Below, in pieces: positions 1-7,775 of a DNA stretch of 64,000 nt. The notes beneath the pieces were generated by a model. That model made no database searches. It had not been told where the DNA came from and saw only the letters and a list, made by a program, of their open reading frames with translations. The stretch is from Rhizobium sp. BK399 (GTDB lineage Bacteria > Pseudomonadota > Alphaproteobacteria > Rhizobiales > Rhizobiaceae), in contig NZ_JACIAH010000001.1 of assembly GCF_014194695.1 (NCBI RefSeq), positions 372,001 through 436,000 on the forward strand, written 5' to 3'. The translations under genes were made by a program, and so were the position numbers. Each line of letters starts with the position of its first letter. Within the stretch, counting starts at the first letter, position 1.

Positions 1-27
1 TCCCGCCGGGGCATAAGGGAGGAATGA

Positions 28-366
28 ATGATCCGCACGCTTATTTTCGCTGGAGCGTTGGCGCTTGCCGCCGGGCCGGCCTTTGCAGACGAACCGATCG
101 TCGGCAATTGGAAAACGGCTTCCGGTGACACGGCGCATATTGCATCCTGCGGCGGCAGCTACTGCATCGTGCTGAAAACGGGCAAGTATGCCGGCAAGAA
201 GATCGGAACGCTTGCAGGCAGCGGCGTGAGCTACAGCGGCCAGATCACCGATCCCGCCAACGACAAGACCTACAGCGGATCGGGCAACGTTCTCGGAAAC
301 TCACTGAAAATGAAGGGCTGCGTCCTCAACGTGCTCTGCAAATCCCAGACCTGGACGCGCCTGTAG
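28..366 (+). CDS. DUF2147-like small secreted protein
   Basis: Protein of 112 residues with an N-terminal signal peptide (hydrophobic stretch at residues 4-16, likely cleavage after the AFA near residue 20). The mature part opens with PIVGNWKT, has a GxYC segment and ends in a Cys-containing GCVLNVLC then QTWTR. This matches the small periplasmic DUF2147 family, whose members bind unknown ligands. The start is supported by GGGAGGA a few bases upstream. A strong bidirectional terminator lies 17 bases after the stop. Biochemical function is unknown; the export prediction is firmer than the family call. Confidence 0.75.
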   Translation: MIRTLIFAGALALAAGPAFADEPIVGNWKTASGDTAHIASCGGSYCIVLKTGKYAGKKIGTLAGSGVSYSGQITDPANDKTYSGSGNVLGNSLKMKGCVLNVLCKSQTWTRL

Positions 367-382
367 CAAGATGAATCGCGAA

Positions 383-415
383 AAGAAGCGCCCGGACGAT
401 GGCCGGGCGCTTCTT
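383..415. terminator. Bidirectional rho-independent terminator
   Basis: Perfect 13-bp inverted repeat (383-395 and 403-415) around a 7-base loop, GC-rich at the top and A/T at the base on both sides. It sits between the convergent DUF2147 and glutathione S-transferase genes and can serve both. Confidence 0.85.
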
Positions 416-418
416 ATT

Positions 419-1117
419 TCATTGGGCGCGCTGATTGAAGAGGATCTTCTGTGCTTCCTTGTCTTCGGCAAGGTTGCTGCGTTCGCGCTCTTCCTTGCCG
501 ACCGCCGTCCCGCGGATCACCGCCGGACGCGCCATCATCGTATCGAACCAGCGCTTGAGGTGAGGAAACTCATTGAGGTCCTGCCCCTGCTTCTCGTAGG
601 GAATGACCCAGCCGATACTGGCCATATCAGCAATCGAATAGTCGCCGGCGAGATATTCACGATCCGCCAACCGCTTGTTCATCACGCCATACAGGCGGTT
701 TACTTCGTTGGTGTAGCGGTTGATGCCGTATTCGATCTTCTCCGGCGCATAACCGCGGAAGTGGTGCGCCTGTCCGGCCATTGGGCCTAAGCCGCCCACC
801 TGCCAGAAAAGCCATTCCTCGATCTGCACGCGTATGCGCTCGTCCGTCGAATAGAACTTCCCGAACTTGCGGCCGAGGTACTGGAGAATAGCGCCGGATT
901 CGAACACAGAGATCGGATCACCCCCAGGACCATCCGGATCGATGATCGCCGGCATACGGTTGTTTGGCGCGATCTTCAGAAACTCCGGCGCGAATTGCTC
1001 GCCGCGTCCGATGTTGATGTATTTGACCTCGTAGGGAACGCCGAGTTCCTCGAGCATGATGCTGATCTTCCAGCCATTCGGGGTGGGCCAGTAATAAAGC
1101 TCAATCGGTGCCGTCAT
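419..1117 (-). CDS. Glutathione S-transferase, nu class (YfcG/YghU-like)
   Basis: Protein of 232 residues. The N-terminal thioredoxin-fold domain (about residues 1-85) contains TPNGWKISIMLEEL and the cis-Pro NNRMPAI segment followed by FESGAILQYL, the glutathione-binding pattern of Ure2p/YfcG-type transferases. The all-helical C-terminal domain follows and ends in the DMASIGW and LKRWFD segments common to these enzymes. The start at 1117 is preferred over the upstream in-frame start at 1168 because AAGGAGA lies just upstream and the fold begins there. Likely cytosolic glutathione-dependent disulfide reductase or peroxidase. Convergent with the DUF2147 gene. Confidence 0.88.
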   Translation of the reverse strand: MTAPIELYYWPTPNGWKISIMLEELGVPYEVKYINIGRGEQFAPEFLKIAPNNRMPAIIDPDGPGGDPISVFESGAILQYLGRKFGKFYSTDERIRVQIEEWLFWQVGGLGPMAGQAHHFRGYAPEKIEYGINRYTNEVNRLYGVMNKRLADREYLAGDYSIADMASIGWVIPYEKQGQDLNEFPHLKRWFDTMMARPAVIRGTAVGKEERERSNLAEDKEAQKILFNQRAQ

Positions 1118-1271
1118 GAAAATCTCCTTTGCGGACTCAAGAGATAAGCAGTGGTAGCCACGCTTCAAGCTCGCCGACTTCCTGAACGGCGGATGAACCG
1201 GGATCTCAGCACCGGTTCAGCCATAGCGTGGCAAAACTGTCTCAACGCTAAGGCGATACCGGGGCAAAGTC

Positions 1272-1448
1272 ATGGATATGCTCATTTTGGCAAGACGTTT
1301 CACCATCATTACACTGTTTGCTGCGGTCTTCGCCGTCAGCTTCTCAGCGGCCGTCAGCCGCAACGCAGGCGGCGGTGCGCAGTCTCACTTCGGAGCCAAC
1401 TATACCTGCTTCGACACCAGCACCCCGTTCTGCAGGACAATCCGCTAA
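1272..1448 (+). CDS. Small secreted or membrane peptide, 58 aa, unknown
   Basis: An open frame of 58 codons. It begins MDMLILARR and continues with a hydrophobic stretch (residues about 10-28, ending SAAVS), which looks like a signal peptide or anchor. The short mature tail contains HFGANYTC and a second Cys in PFCRTI, so one disulfide is possible after export. An alternative ATG lies two codons in (1278). The ribosome-binding site is weak. Codon use and the typical signal-peptide layout favour a real gene lying between the GST and amn. I do not recognise the family. Confidence 0.5.
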   Translation: MDMLILARRFTIITLFAAVFAVSFSAAVSRNAGGGAQSHFGANYTCFDTSTPFCRTIR

Positions 1449-1543
1449 TCCATCGGCGCGGGTGACATCGGCCGCGCCTCAAACCTGTGCAGCCCCCTCC
1501 GATGCGTCGTTTGCTTGTTAAAAACAACACCCTATAATGGCGC

Positions 1544-3040
1544 ATGAGCAAACGAATCTCTTCACCCCTCGACATTCTGTCCCCGTCCCCCTTCGTTCCG
1601 CAAACCTTTGACGACCCGGTCAAGGCTGTCGATGTGCTGACCGAACTCTATGAGCGCAATACCAACTTCCTGATCGAGAGCTTTGCCAGCCTTGCCAAGG
1701 GAGCGCCGATCACGTCGCGGTATCGTGCCTTCTATCCGCAGGTGAGCATCGAGACGACCAGCTACGGCCACGTCGATACGCGGCTCTCCTACGGCCATGT
1801 CACCGCTCCCGGGATCTACACGACGACCATCACGCGGCCGCAGCTCTTCCGTCACTATCTGAAGCAGCAGCTGGGCTTGCTGATGAAGAACCATGACGTA
1901 CCGGTCGTCGTCTCGGAATCGGCGACGCCTATTCCCCTGCATTTCGCTTTCGGCGAGGGCGCGCATGTCGAGGCATCGGCTGCAGCGTTCCTGGACATTC
2001 CGATGCGCGATCTGTTCGACACGCCGGATCTGAATACGACGGACGATGAAATCGCCAACGGCGAATACATTCCGCCGCCCGGCGAACCTTCGCCGCTTGC
2101 TGCCTTTACGGCTCAGCGCATCGACTACTCCCTCGCCCGGCTTTCGCACTACACCGCGACCAGCGCCCAGCACTTCCAGAATTTCGTGCTGTTCACGAAC
2201 TATCAGTTCTACATGGACGAATTCTGCCTCTGGGCACGCAAGCTGATGGCCGAAGGTGGCGATGGATACACGGCCTTCGTCGAGCCCAGCAACATTATTA
2301 CGCATGCCGGATCCAGTCGGCCGGAGACGGACGTTGCGCTTTCACGCCTGCCGCAGATGCCCGCCTACCATCTGAAGAAAAAGGGGCATGCCGGCATCAC
2401 GATGATCAACATCGGCGTCGGCCCGTCCAATGCCAAGACGATTACCGACCACGTGGCCGTGCTTCGTCCGCATGCCTGGCTGATGCTCGGCCATTGCGCT
2501 GGTCTGCGCAACAGCCAGCGTCTCGGCGATTATGTCCTGGCGCATGCCTATATGCGCGAGGACCACGTTCTGGACGACGACCTGCCGGTCTGGGTGCCGA
2601 TCCCGGCGCTCGCAGAAGTACAGGTCGCGCTTGAGGGTGCCGTCGCAGAGATTACCGGCTACGAGGGCTTCGAGCTGAAGCGGATCATGCGCACCGGTAC
2701 GGTTGGTACGATCGACAACCGGAACTGGGAGCTGCGTGACCAGCGTGGCCCGGTGAAGCGTTTGTCCCAGGCACGTGCCATCGCGCTCGATATGGAATCG
2801 GCCACGATTGCTGCAAACGGCTTCCGCTTCCGCGTGCCCTACGGCACTTTGCTTTGCGTATCGGACAAGCCGCTGCACGGCGAATTGAAGCTGCCGGGCA
2901 TGGCCACTGCCTTCTACCGGACGCAGGTCAACCAGCATCTGCAGATCGGCATTCGGGCGATCCAGAAGCTCGCAGCAATGCCGCCGGAAGCGCTGCATTC
3001 ACGCAAACTCAGAAGCTTCTTCGAAACGGCCTTCCAATAG
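1544..3040 (+). CDS. amn: AMP nucleosidase
   Basis: Protein of 498 residues, close to the roughly 484 of E. coli Amn, which cleaves AMP to adenine and ribose 5-phosphate in purine salvage. An N-terminal regulatory domain (to about residue 190) precedes the phosphorylase-like catalytic domain, which shows ITMINIGVGPSNAKTITDH, then RPHAWLMLGHCAGLR, and later LDMESATIAANGFR, where the Glu lies in the nucleoside-phosphorylase-type active site. The stop codon lies inside a terminator hairpin, so this is probably a single-gene unit. Cytosolic. Confidence 0.93.
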   Translation: MSKRISSPLDILSPSPFVPQTFDDPVKAVDVLTELYERNTNFLIESFASLAKGAPITSRYRAFYPQVSIETTSYGHVDTRLSYGHVTAPGIYTTTITRPQLFRHYLKQQLGLLMKNHDVPVVVSESATPIPLHFAFGEGAHVEASAAAFLDIPMRDLFDTPDLNTTDDEIANGEYIPPPGEPSPLAAFTAQRIDYSLARLSHYTATSAQHFQNFVLFTNYQFYMDEFCLWARKLMAEGGDGYTAFVEPSNIITHAGSSRPETDVALSRLPQMPAYHLKKKGHAGITMINIGVGPSNAKTITDHVAVLRPHAWLMLGHCAGLRNSQRLGDYVLAHAYMREDHVLDDDLPVWVPIPALAEVQVALEGAVAEITGYEGFELKRIMRTGTVGTIDNRNWELRDQRGPVKRLSQARAIALDMESATIAANGFRFRVPYGTLLCVSDKPLHGELKLPGMATAFYRTQVNQHLQIGIRAIQKLAAMPPEALHSRKLRSFFETAFQ

Positions 3041-3048
3041 GCCGTTTC
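3023..3048. terminator. Terminator overlapping the amn stop
   Basis: Perfect 10-bp inverted repeat (3023-3032 and 3039-3048) with a 6-base loop; the amn stop codon lies in the loop and second arm. It separates amn from the convergent small membrane protein gene and is A/T-bounded on both sides. Confidence 0.7.
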
Positions 3049-3049
3049 C

Positions 3050-3268
3050 TTACTGGCGCGTGGCGGCAACCGCGATGGCGAGTTGCTGCTCGTAACGTTC
3101 GCCGGCGGTATCCAGCGCCAGGATAGCGACTGAAAGAACGACAGCAATCGCGGTGAGCCGGGTGATTATGCTCCGCTTCGTTGACGTCGTCGCACCGAGG
3201 CGTTGACGCTTGTCCTGTAGGCGAGTCGCCGTGATGCAGTTCGCCAGTGCAATCTCGAAAAGATTCAT
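3050..3268 (-). CDS. Small single-span membrane protein, 72 aa, unknown
   Basis: This frame runs from ATG at 3268, which has AAGGAG seven bases upstream; the longer upstream extension of the frame has no such signal. The product starts MNLFEIALANCI, has a basic stretch (about residues 16-36) and one predicted transmembrane helix (about residues 37-53, LTAIAVVLSVAILAL). No family recognised. It is transcribed divergently from the DGPF/sigma operon and convergently with amn. Confidence 0.6.
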   Translation of the reverse strand: MNLFEIALANCITATRLQDKRQRLGATTSTKRSIITRLTAIAVVLSVAILALDTAGERYEQQLAIAVAATRQ

Positions 3269-3298
3269 CGTCGTCACTCCTTGTTGTTGACGACACTT

Positions 3299-3325
3299 TG
3301 TCGAAGCTGGCCGGTTCGTTTCGAC
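3299..3325 (+). promoter_or_regulatory. ECF42-like promoter, distal copy
   Basis: TGTCGA at 3299-3304, a 17-base spacer, then CGAC at 3322-3325. From memory the published consensus for ECF42 sigma factors is TGTCGA at -35 and CG(A/T)C at -10. The same arrangement recurs exactly 60 bases downstream. Its target would be the DGPF/sigma operon. Confidence 0.55.
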
Positions 3326-3358
3326 GCGACCTCCCCCAAAAAGATTTTTTTCGCTTGC

Positions 3359-3385
3359 TGTCGAAATCGCCCTAGGCTGGCCGTC
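3359..3385 (+). promoter_or_regulatory. ECF42-like promoter, proximal copy
   Basis: TGTCGA at 3359-3364, a 17-base spacer, then CGTC at 3382-3385. A start site just downstream would give a leader of about 25 bases carrying the GGAGA ribosome-binding site of the first DGPF gene. This fits autoregulation by the sigma factor encoded at the end of the operon. Confidence 0.65.
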
Positions 3386-3417
3386 TAGTGATTGACGCAG
3401 CCAACGGAGAGCCAACG

Positions 3418-3777
3418 ATGAAATATCTCTGCCAGGTCTGGTTCGAGCCTGTGACGCTTGAGACCATGACCGACGACGAGAAAAGGAACCTCGACAAGGC
3501 GTCCCTTGCCTACGACGATGATCTGATCGCGAGCGGGCACATGCTTGCCGGCCACGCTCTGCAATCGCCAAGGAGCGCCATGACTGTCCGCGTTCGCAAC
3601 GGTGAGATGTCTGTGACGGACGGTCCCTTTGCGGAAACAAAAGAACAACTCGGCGGCTTCATTCTCATCGAAGCAAAAGATCTGAATGATGCCATTCGCG
3701 TCGCCGCCGGCATTCCACTTGCGAAACTCGGATCGATCGAAGTCAGGCCGATCTACGACATTCCAGTTCACAAATGA
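3418..3777 (+). CDS. YCII-related DGPF-domain protein 1
   Basis: Protein of 119 residues starting MKYLCQVWFEP. It carries the diagnostic DGPFAETKEQLGGF motif near residue 68 and a ferredoxin-like alpha/beta layout typical of the YCII/DGPF family. The start is chosen at the ATG preceded by GGAGA rather than the upstream alternative at 3388. First of three paralogues of identical length, directly ahead of an ECF42 sigma factor. Such proteins are the standard genomic partners of ECF42 factors. Their biochemical role is not established. Likely cytosolic. Confidence 0.9.
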   Translation: MKYLCQVWFEPVTLETMTDDEKRNLDKASLAYDDDLIASGHMLAGHALQSPRSAMTVRVRNGEMSVTDGPFAETKEQLGGFILIEAKDLNDAIRVAAGIPLAKLGSIEVRPIYDIPVHK

Positions 3778-3787
3778 GGGAGACGTC

Positions 3788-4147
3788 ATGAAATATCTCT
3801 GCCAGATCTGGTTCGACACGGAAAAGAGCAAACTCGTCCTGCAGGAAGAGTGGGATGCGCTCACGCAGGAGTGCATCGCAAGCGACAATCATTGGGAGGA
3901 GCGAGGGGTCTTCCAGGCCGCATTGGCGTTGCGCGCGCCCGAAACGGCCGTCACTGTCCGTAGCAAGCAAGGCGTCACCACCGCAACCGACGGCCCCTTC
4001 GCCGAAATCAAGGAACACCTCGGTGGCTTCGTACTGATCGAAGCTGCGGATATGGAAGAAGCCAAGACGATCGTCTCCACGCTTCCGATACTGAGGTATG
4101 CCTCGATCGAGATCCGTCCCGGCTATTCCATCAAGGACGGGAGATGA
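3788..4147 (+). CDS. YCII-related DGPF-domain protein 2
   Basis: Protein of 119 residues starting MKYLCQIWFD, with the motif DGPFAEIKEHLGGF. It shares its opening residues with the preceding gene, so the pair probably arose by tandem duplication. It starts 10 bases after the first gene's stop, with GAGGGAG just upstream, and is followed 4 bases after its stop by the third paralogue. It may form homo- or hetero-oligomers with its neighbours, as the fold is usually dimeric; that is inference. Confidence 0.9.
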   Translation: MKYLCQIWFDTEKSKLVLQEEWDALTQECIASDNHWEERGVFQAALALRAPETAVTVRSKQGVTTATDGPFAEIKEHLGGFVLIEAADMEEAKTIVSTLPILRYASIEIRPGYSIKDGR

Positions 4148-4151
4148 TGCT

Positions 4152-4511
4152 ATGCGCTTTGTTTGCCTGATCTACAATTCAGCTGATGTAGATGGTCGCC
4201 AGACGGTGGCTGAAACGGAGGCAGTCGTTCGTGCTCACTTCGGCTTCGACGAAGATTTGCGCGATCGTGGGACGCTGATCCACGCCGATGCCCTCGAAAC
4301 GCCCGACAAGGCCGTTGTCCTTCGGGTGCGCAACAATGAGATCAGCATGACGGACGGCCCGTATGTCGAGACCAAGGAGCATCTGGCCGGTCTCTACGTC
4401 ATCGATGCCTCTGATATGAGTGAGGCAATAGCCATTGCCGCTGGAATTCCCTGCGCCCGAATTGGAACTGTGGAAGTCCGCCCCGTGAGGATTTTGACAC
4501 TGCGGGAGTGA
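4152..4511 (+). CDS. YCII-related DGPF-domain protein 3 (DGPY variant)
   Basis: Protein of 119 residues starting MRFVCLIYNS, the most diverged of the three. The signature reads DGPYVETKEHLAGL, so the conserved Phe is replaced by Tyr. The start at 4152 follows the preceding stop by 4 bases. The sigma factor gene begins 3 bases after this stop. The end of this gene supplies the GGGAG ribosome-binding site used by the TTG start of the sigma gene, indicating translational coupling. Confidence 0.88.
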   Translation: MRFVCLIYNSADVDGRQTVAETEAVVRAHFGFDEDLRDRGTLIHADALETPDKAVVLRVRNNEISMTDGPYVETKEHLAGLYVIDASDMSEAIAIAAGIPCARIGTVEVRPVRILTLRE

Positions 4512-4514
4512 AGG

Positions 4515-5756
4515 TTGGAACATCTGATCGAGGATATCTACCGGACGCAGTCTCGCCGGGTGCTTGCGACCCTCATCCGTCTCCTCGGCGACTTCGACAG
4601 GGCCGAGGAAGCCTTGCACGACGCGTTTGCAGCCGCCGCGCGGACGTGGCCACGCGATGGCGTACCGGCGAACCCCTTCGGCTGGCTGGTTTCGGCGGGG
4701 CGGTTTCGCGCGATCGATCATATCAGGCGCCGGTCACGATTTGATATGTCGGTGAAGGACATCGAGGACAGCCTCTATGGGTCTTTCGACGAAACGGAGA
4801 TCGGCGACGTGGAACTGATCGAAGACGACATGCTCCGCTTGATCTTCACGTGCTGCCATCCAGCCATACCAGCTGACGCGCAGATGGCGATGGCTCTTAG
4901 AGAAATATGCGGGCTTACGACCGAGGAGATCGCCCACGCGTTTCTCGTCCCCGCCCCGACTGTGGCGCAGCGCATCGTTCGTGCGAAGAACAAGATCCGG
5001 TCGGCGAAAATTCCCTACGAGGTCCCCGAACGGGACGAATTGCCGGAACGGTTGGACCGGGTGTTGCATGTCATCTACCTCGTCTTCAACGAGGGCTATT
5101 CCGCGTCCTCGGGCGATGAGATCGTCCGGGCAGATCTCACCTCGGAAGCCATCCGCCTTGCGCGGTTGCTCGCGGGGCTCCTGCCACATCCTGACGTCTC
5201 GGGGCTGCTTGCCCTGCTCCTCCTGCAGGATTCGCGTCGTGCCGCCAGGCGAAGCCCAGGGGGAAGTCTCATTCTGCTTGCCAATCAGGATCGCAGCCTT
5301 TGGGATCATGAAAAGGTTCGTGAAGGTCTTGGACGTCTCGACGGTGCCATGCGGAATGGAGAGGTCGGTATCTATACGCTGCAGGCAGCCATTGCCGCGG
5401 AGCACGCCCGGGCCGAGGCGCCGGAGAAGACAGATTGGCGACGCATCGTCGGCTACTACGATCTGTTGCTCTCTGCCCATTCGTCGCCGATTGCTGAGCT
5501 TAATAGAGCCGTTGCGGTGGCGATGGTCGAAGGACCAGAAAAGGGACTGCAGTTGGTCGATGCGATTCTGCAGGCTGGAGAACTGGAGAACTATCACCTC
5601 GCGCACTCTGCCCGCGCCGACTTGCTGCGGCGGCTCGGCCGGAAGGAGGCCGCAATTGCGGCCTATGAGGCGGCGTTGCGCCTGTGCCAGCAGGCGCCGG
5701 AGCAGGCCTTCCTGAGAAACCGCATCTCAGAGCTTTCGGGTGCGGCCCAGAGGTAG
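4515..5756 (+). CDS. ECF42-type RNA polymerase sigma factor with C-terminal extension
   Basis: Protein of 413 residues, about twice a minimal ECF sigma factor. Sigma region 2 (about residues 8-75) includes AEEALHDAF and DHIRRRSR; region 4 (about 110-165) includes LREICGLTTEEIAHAFLVPAPTVAQRIVRAKNKIR. A long helical, TPR-like C-terminal domain follows (GYSASSG onward, then repeats near 330-400). This architecture together with upstream DGPF genes defines the ECF42 group, in which the extension is reported to be needed for activity and no classical anti-sigma factor is present. The start is TTG at 4515, because an in-frame stop lies only two codons upstream and GGGAG is well placed. The last 30 bases overlap the convergent gene at 5727. 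Confidence 0.92.
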   Translation: MEHLIEDIYRTQSRRVLATLIRLLGDFDRAEEALHDAFAAAARTWPRDGVPANPFGWLVSAGRFRAIDHIRRRSRFDMSVKDIEDSLYGSFDETEIGDVELIEDDMLRLIFTCCHPAIPADAQMAMALREICGLTTEEIAHAFLVPAPTVAQRIVRAKNKIRSAKIPYEVPERDELPERLDRVLHVIYLVFNEGYSASSGDEIVRADLTSEAIRLARLLAGLLPHPDVSGLLALLLLQDSRRAARRSPGGSLILLANQDRSLWDHEKVREGLGRLDGAMRNGEVGIYTLQAAIAAEHARAEAPEKTDWRRIVGYYDLLLSAHSSPIAELNRAVAVAMVEGPEKGLQLVDAILQAGELENYHLAHSARADLLRRLGRKEAAIAAYEAALRLCQQAPEQAFLRNRISELSGAAQR

Positions 5757-6689
5757 CGAGATCGCCGTGCCGGTCAGGGCCGAAACGATGATCAGCAGAT
5801 GTGCGTTGATGCTTGCTTGTGCCAAGGCAGCGAGGGCTGTCTTCTCGCCGGATGCGCCAAGGGCGACAGCCCCGGCTGTGATCCCAGCGGGATACGTCCC
5901 AACGCCGCCTGGAGCATGCACTGGGAGCACCGAGGAAAGCTCGCCGCCAAGCGCCCCTCCGAAGCTCGCGGCCATCGGCAAGACGCCCATCAAGCTGAGC
6001 GCCCAGGCGAGCACCAGAACCTTCACGAGCCAGTTGATGACGGTCATCGCCCAAGCACGCCCAAAAGCAGCCGCGTCGATGGGAAGGCCCCTCTCGATTT
6101 CTATGACGAGTTTCTGAGCCTTGACTGGCAGGAGCCTGCCGGCAAGCCGAAGCAGCGGCCGCCTCAGAGTAAAAGCAACGACTGGAATCGCCAGAAACGC
6201 TGTCCATATCATCCACGCAATCACCTTGTGGGGTGATGCGATTGCGAAGCCTATGCCGGCTGCCGCCAGCAAGGCGTGCAAGTCAAGCAGACGCATGACG
6301 AGGAGCGCCGAGGTGCCACGCGCCAGAGGGATGCCGAACTCGGTGCGCATCAACACCGGAAAACTCGTCTCGCCAGTTCGAAACGGCAGCATGATGTTCA
6401 GGAGATTGTGGATCTGCGTAATGCGGAAAAGCACCTTGAAACGACCCGCCGTCTCGCGCGGGAAATAATCGTAAATGCGCCAGGTCCGGAGGAAGTAGGT
6501 GCTGGTAAGCATGACCAGAGCGCCGACAACCGGGATTACCCCCACCTCGGCCCATTGTCCGAGAATGACCGGCCAGCCCCAGAACCACTGGATGAAAAGA
6601 GCATAAGCCACGACGATTGCGATCGTCAGCAACGTCATTCGATTGCGGATAAACCAGGATTGTCGGCTGGCAACAACCGGAAACTTCAT
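5727..6689 (-). CDS. Lysylphosphatidylglycerol synthase transmembrane domain (YbhN/AglD-like) protein
   Basis: Integral membrane protein of 320 residues with about eight hydrophobic segments. It shows the family-typical MLPFRTGETSFPVLMR (near residue 100) and HAPGGVGTYPAG (near 255) motifs of the flippase-like domain of MprF (UPF0104). No aminoacyltransferase domain is fused, so it is the stand-alone type often linked to glycolipid synthesis or transport. Divergent from the GT2 and GT39 genes with 69 bases between starts, so it likely serves the same envelope pathway (inference). Its 3' end overlaps the sigma gene by 30 bases on the opposite strand. Confidence 0.8.
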   Translation of the reverse strand: MKFPVVASRQSWFIRNRMTLLTIAIVVAYALFIQWFWGWPVILGQWAEVGVIPVVGALVMLTSTYFLRTWRIYDYFPRETAGRFKVLFRITQIHNLLNIMLPFRTGETSFPVLMRTEFGIPLARGTSALLVMRLLDLHALLAAAGIGFAIASPHKVIAWMIWTAFLAIPVVAFTLRRPLLRLAGRLLPVKAQKLVIEIERGLPIDAAAFGRAWAMTVINWLVKVLVLAWALSLMGVLPMAASFGGALGGELSSVLPVHAPGGVGTYPAGITAGAVALGASGEKTALAALAQASINAHLLIIVSALTGTAISLPLGRTRKL

Positions 6690-6758
6690 ATAGTAGGCTT
6701 TCCTGACTATCGCGGCGAAAGCCGCCTGCGGCCGTGCGCCTTGTAGGAGAAATCAAAC

Positions 6759-7775
6759 GTGCAGACAACGGTAGACTCGCGTCAAGGCCTCGCGGAAGCG
6801 ATACGGCCGGTCGAATTGTCGCTGGTGGTGCCCGTCTTCAACGAGGAGGAGAGCGTCGGCCCACTGATCGATCGCATTTGCCTGGCAATGGCAAATTACG
6901 CTGATGGCTGGGAGCTCATCCTGATCGACGATGGCAGCACGGACGCAACGCTCGCCAATGCACGCAAGCATATCGGCCGCGAGGGGCTTACCCTGAGGAT
7001 TGTCGAGCTGCAGCGCAATTTTGGCCAGACCGCCGCAATGCAGGCCGGCATCGACGCCGCGACCGGGCGACTTATCGCCACGATGGACGGCGACCTGCAG
7101 AATGATCCGAAAGACATTCCGTCGATGGTCGCCGAACTCGAACGCCGCCAGCTTGATCTTCTCGTCGGCTGGCGCAAGAACCGGCAAGATGGTCTTCTGC
7201 TGCGCAAGATCCCATCATGGTGCGCCAACTATCTCATCGGCCGGATTACCGGCGTGAAGCTTCACGACTACGGCTGCAGCCTGAAGATCTATCGTGCCTC
7301 GGTCATCAAACAGGTGAAGCTGATGGGCGAAATGCACCGCTTCATCCCGGCCTGGGTTGCCGGCGTCGTACCGAGCTCGCGTATCGGCGAGATGGTCGTA
7401 ACGCACCATGCACGTCAGCACGGCCAGTCCAAGTACGGCATCTCACGCACATTCCGCGTGATCCTCGATCTGCTCTCGGTCATGTTCTTCATGCGGTACA
7501 AGGCACGGCCGGGTCACTTCTTCGGCTCGCTAGGTCTTGGCCTCGGTGCAATCTCAGTCCTTGTCATGCTTTACCTGCTCTTCGACAAGTTCGTCATGGG
7601 TGACGATATTGGTACACGTCCGCTGCTGATGGTTGGCATCGTCTTCATGCTTTCCTCGGTCCAGCTGATTACGACCGGCATCCTCGCCGAAATGATCGCC
7701 CGTACCTACTACCGCGACGACACGTCACCGAACTACATCGTCCGCCAGATCTTCGATGGAAGTGAGAATGCGTAG
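6759..7775 (+). CDS. Family 2 glycosyltransferase (polyprenyl-phosphate sugar synthase type)
   Basis: Protein of 338 residues with a GT-A domain (about 15-240): LIDDGSTD for nucleotide-sugar binding, MDGDLQNDP as the DxD-type metal site, and GCSLKIYR near the acceptor site. Two C-terminal transmembrane helices follow (about 255-310), as in DPM1, ArnC and GtrB enzymes that load a sugar onto undecaprenyl phosphate at the inner membrane. GTG start at 6759, supported by AGGAGA eight bases upstream. It overlaps the start of the next gene, a GT39 transferase that would use the lipid-linked sugar. Confidence 0.88.
   Translation: MQTTVDSRQGLAEAIRPVELSLVVPVFNEEESVGPLIDRICLAMANYADGWELILIDDGSTDATLANARKHIGREGLTLRIVELQRNFGQTAAMQAGIDAATGRLIATMDGDLQNDPKDIPSMVAELERRQLDLLVGWRKNRQDGLLLRKIPSWCANYLIGRITGVKLHDYGCSLKIYRASVIKQVKLMGEMHRFIPAWVAGVVPSSRIGEMVVTHHARQHGQSKYGISRTFRVILDLLSVMFFMRYKARPGHFFGSLGLGLGAISVLVMLYLLFDKFVMGDDIGTRPLLMVGIVFMLSSVQLITTGILAEMIARTYYRDDTSPNYIVRQIFDGSENA

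Noticed and set aside
3050..3640. Long minus-strand frame reaching upstream of the 72-residue membrane protein
   Set aside because: Only the part from 3268 has a ribosome-binding site and protein-like sequence. The rest covers the sigma promoters and the first DGPF gene in antisense.
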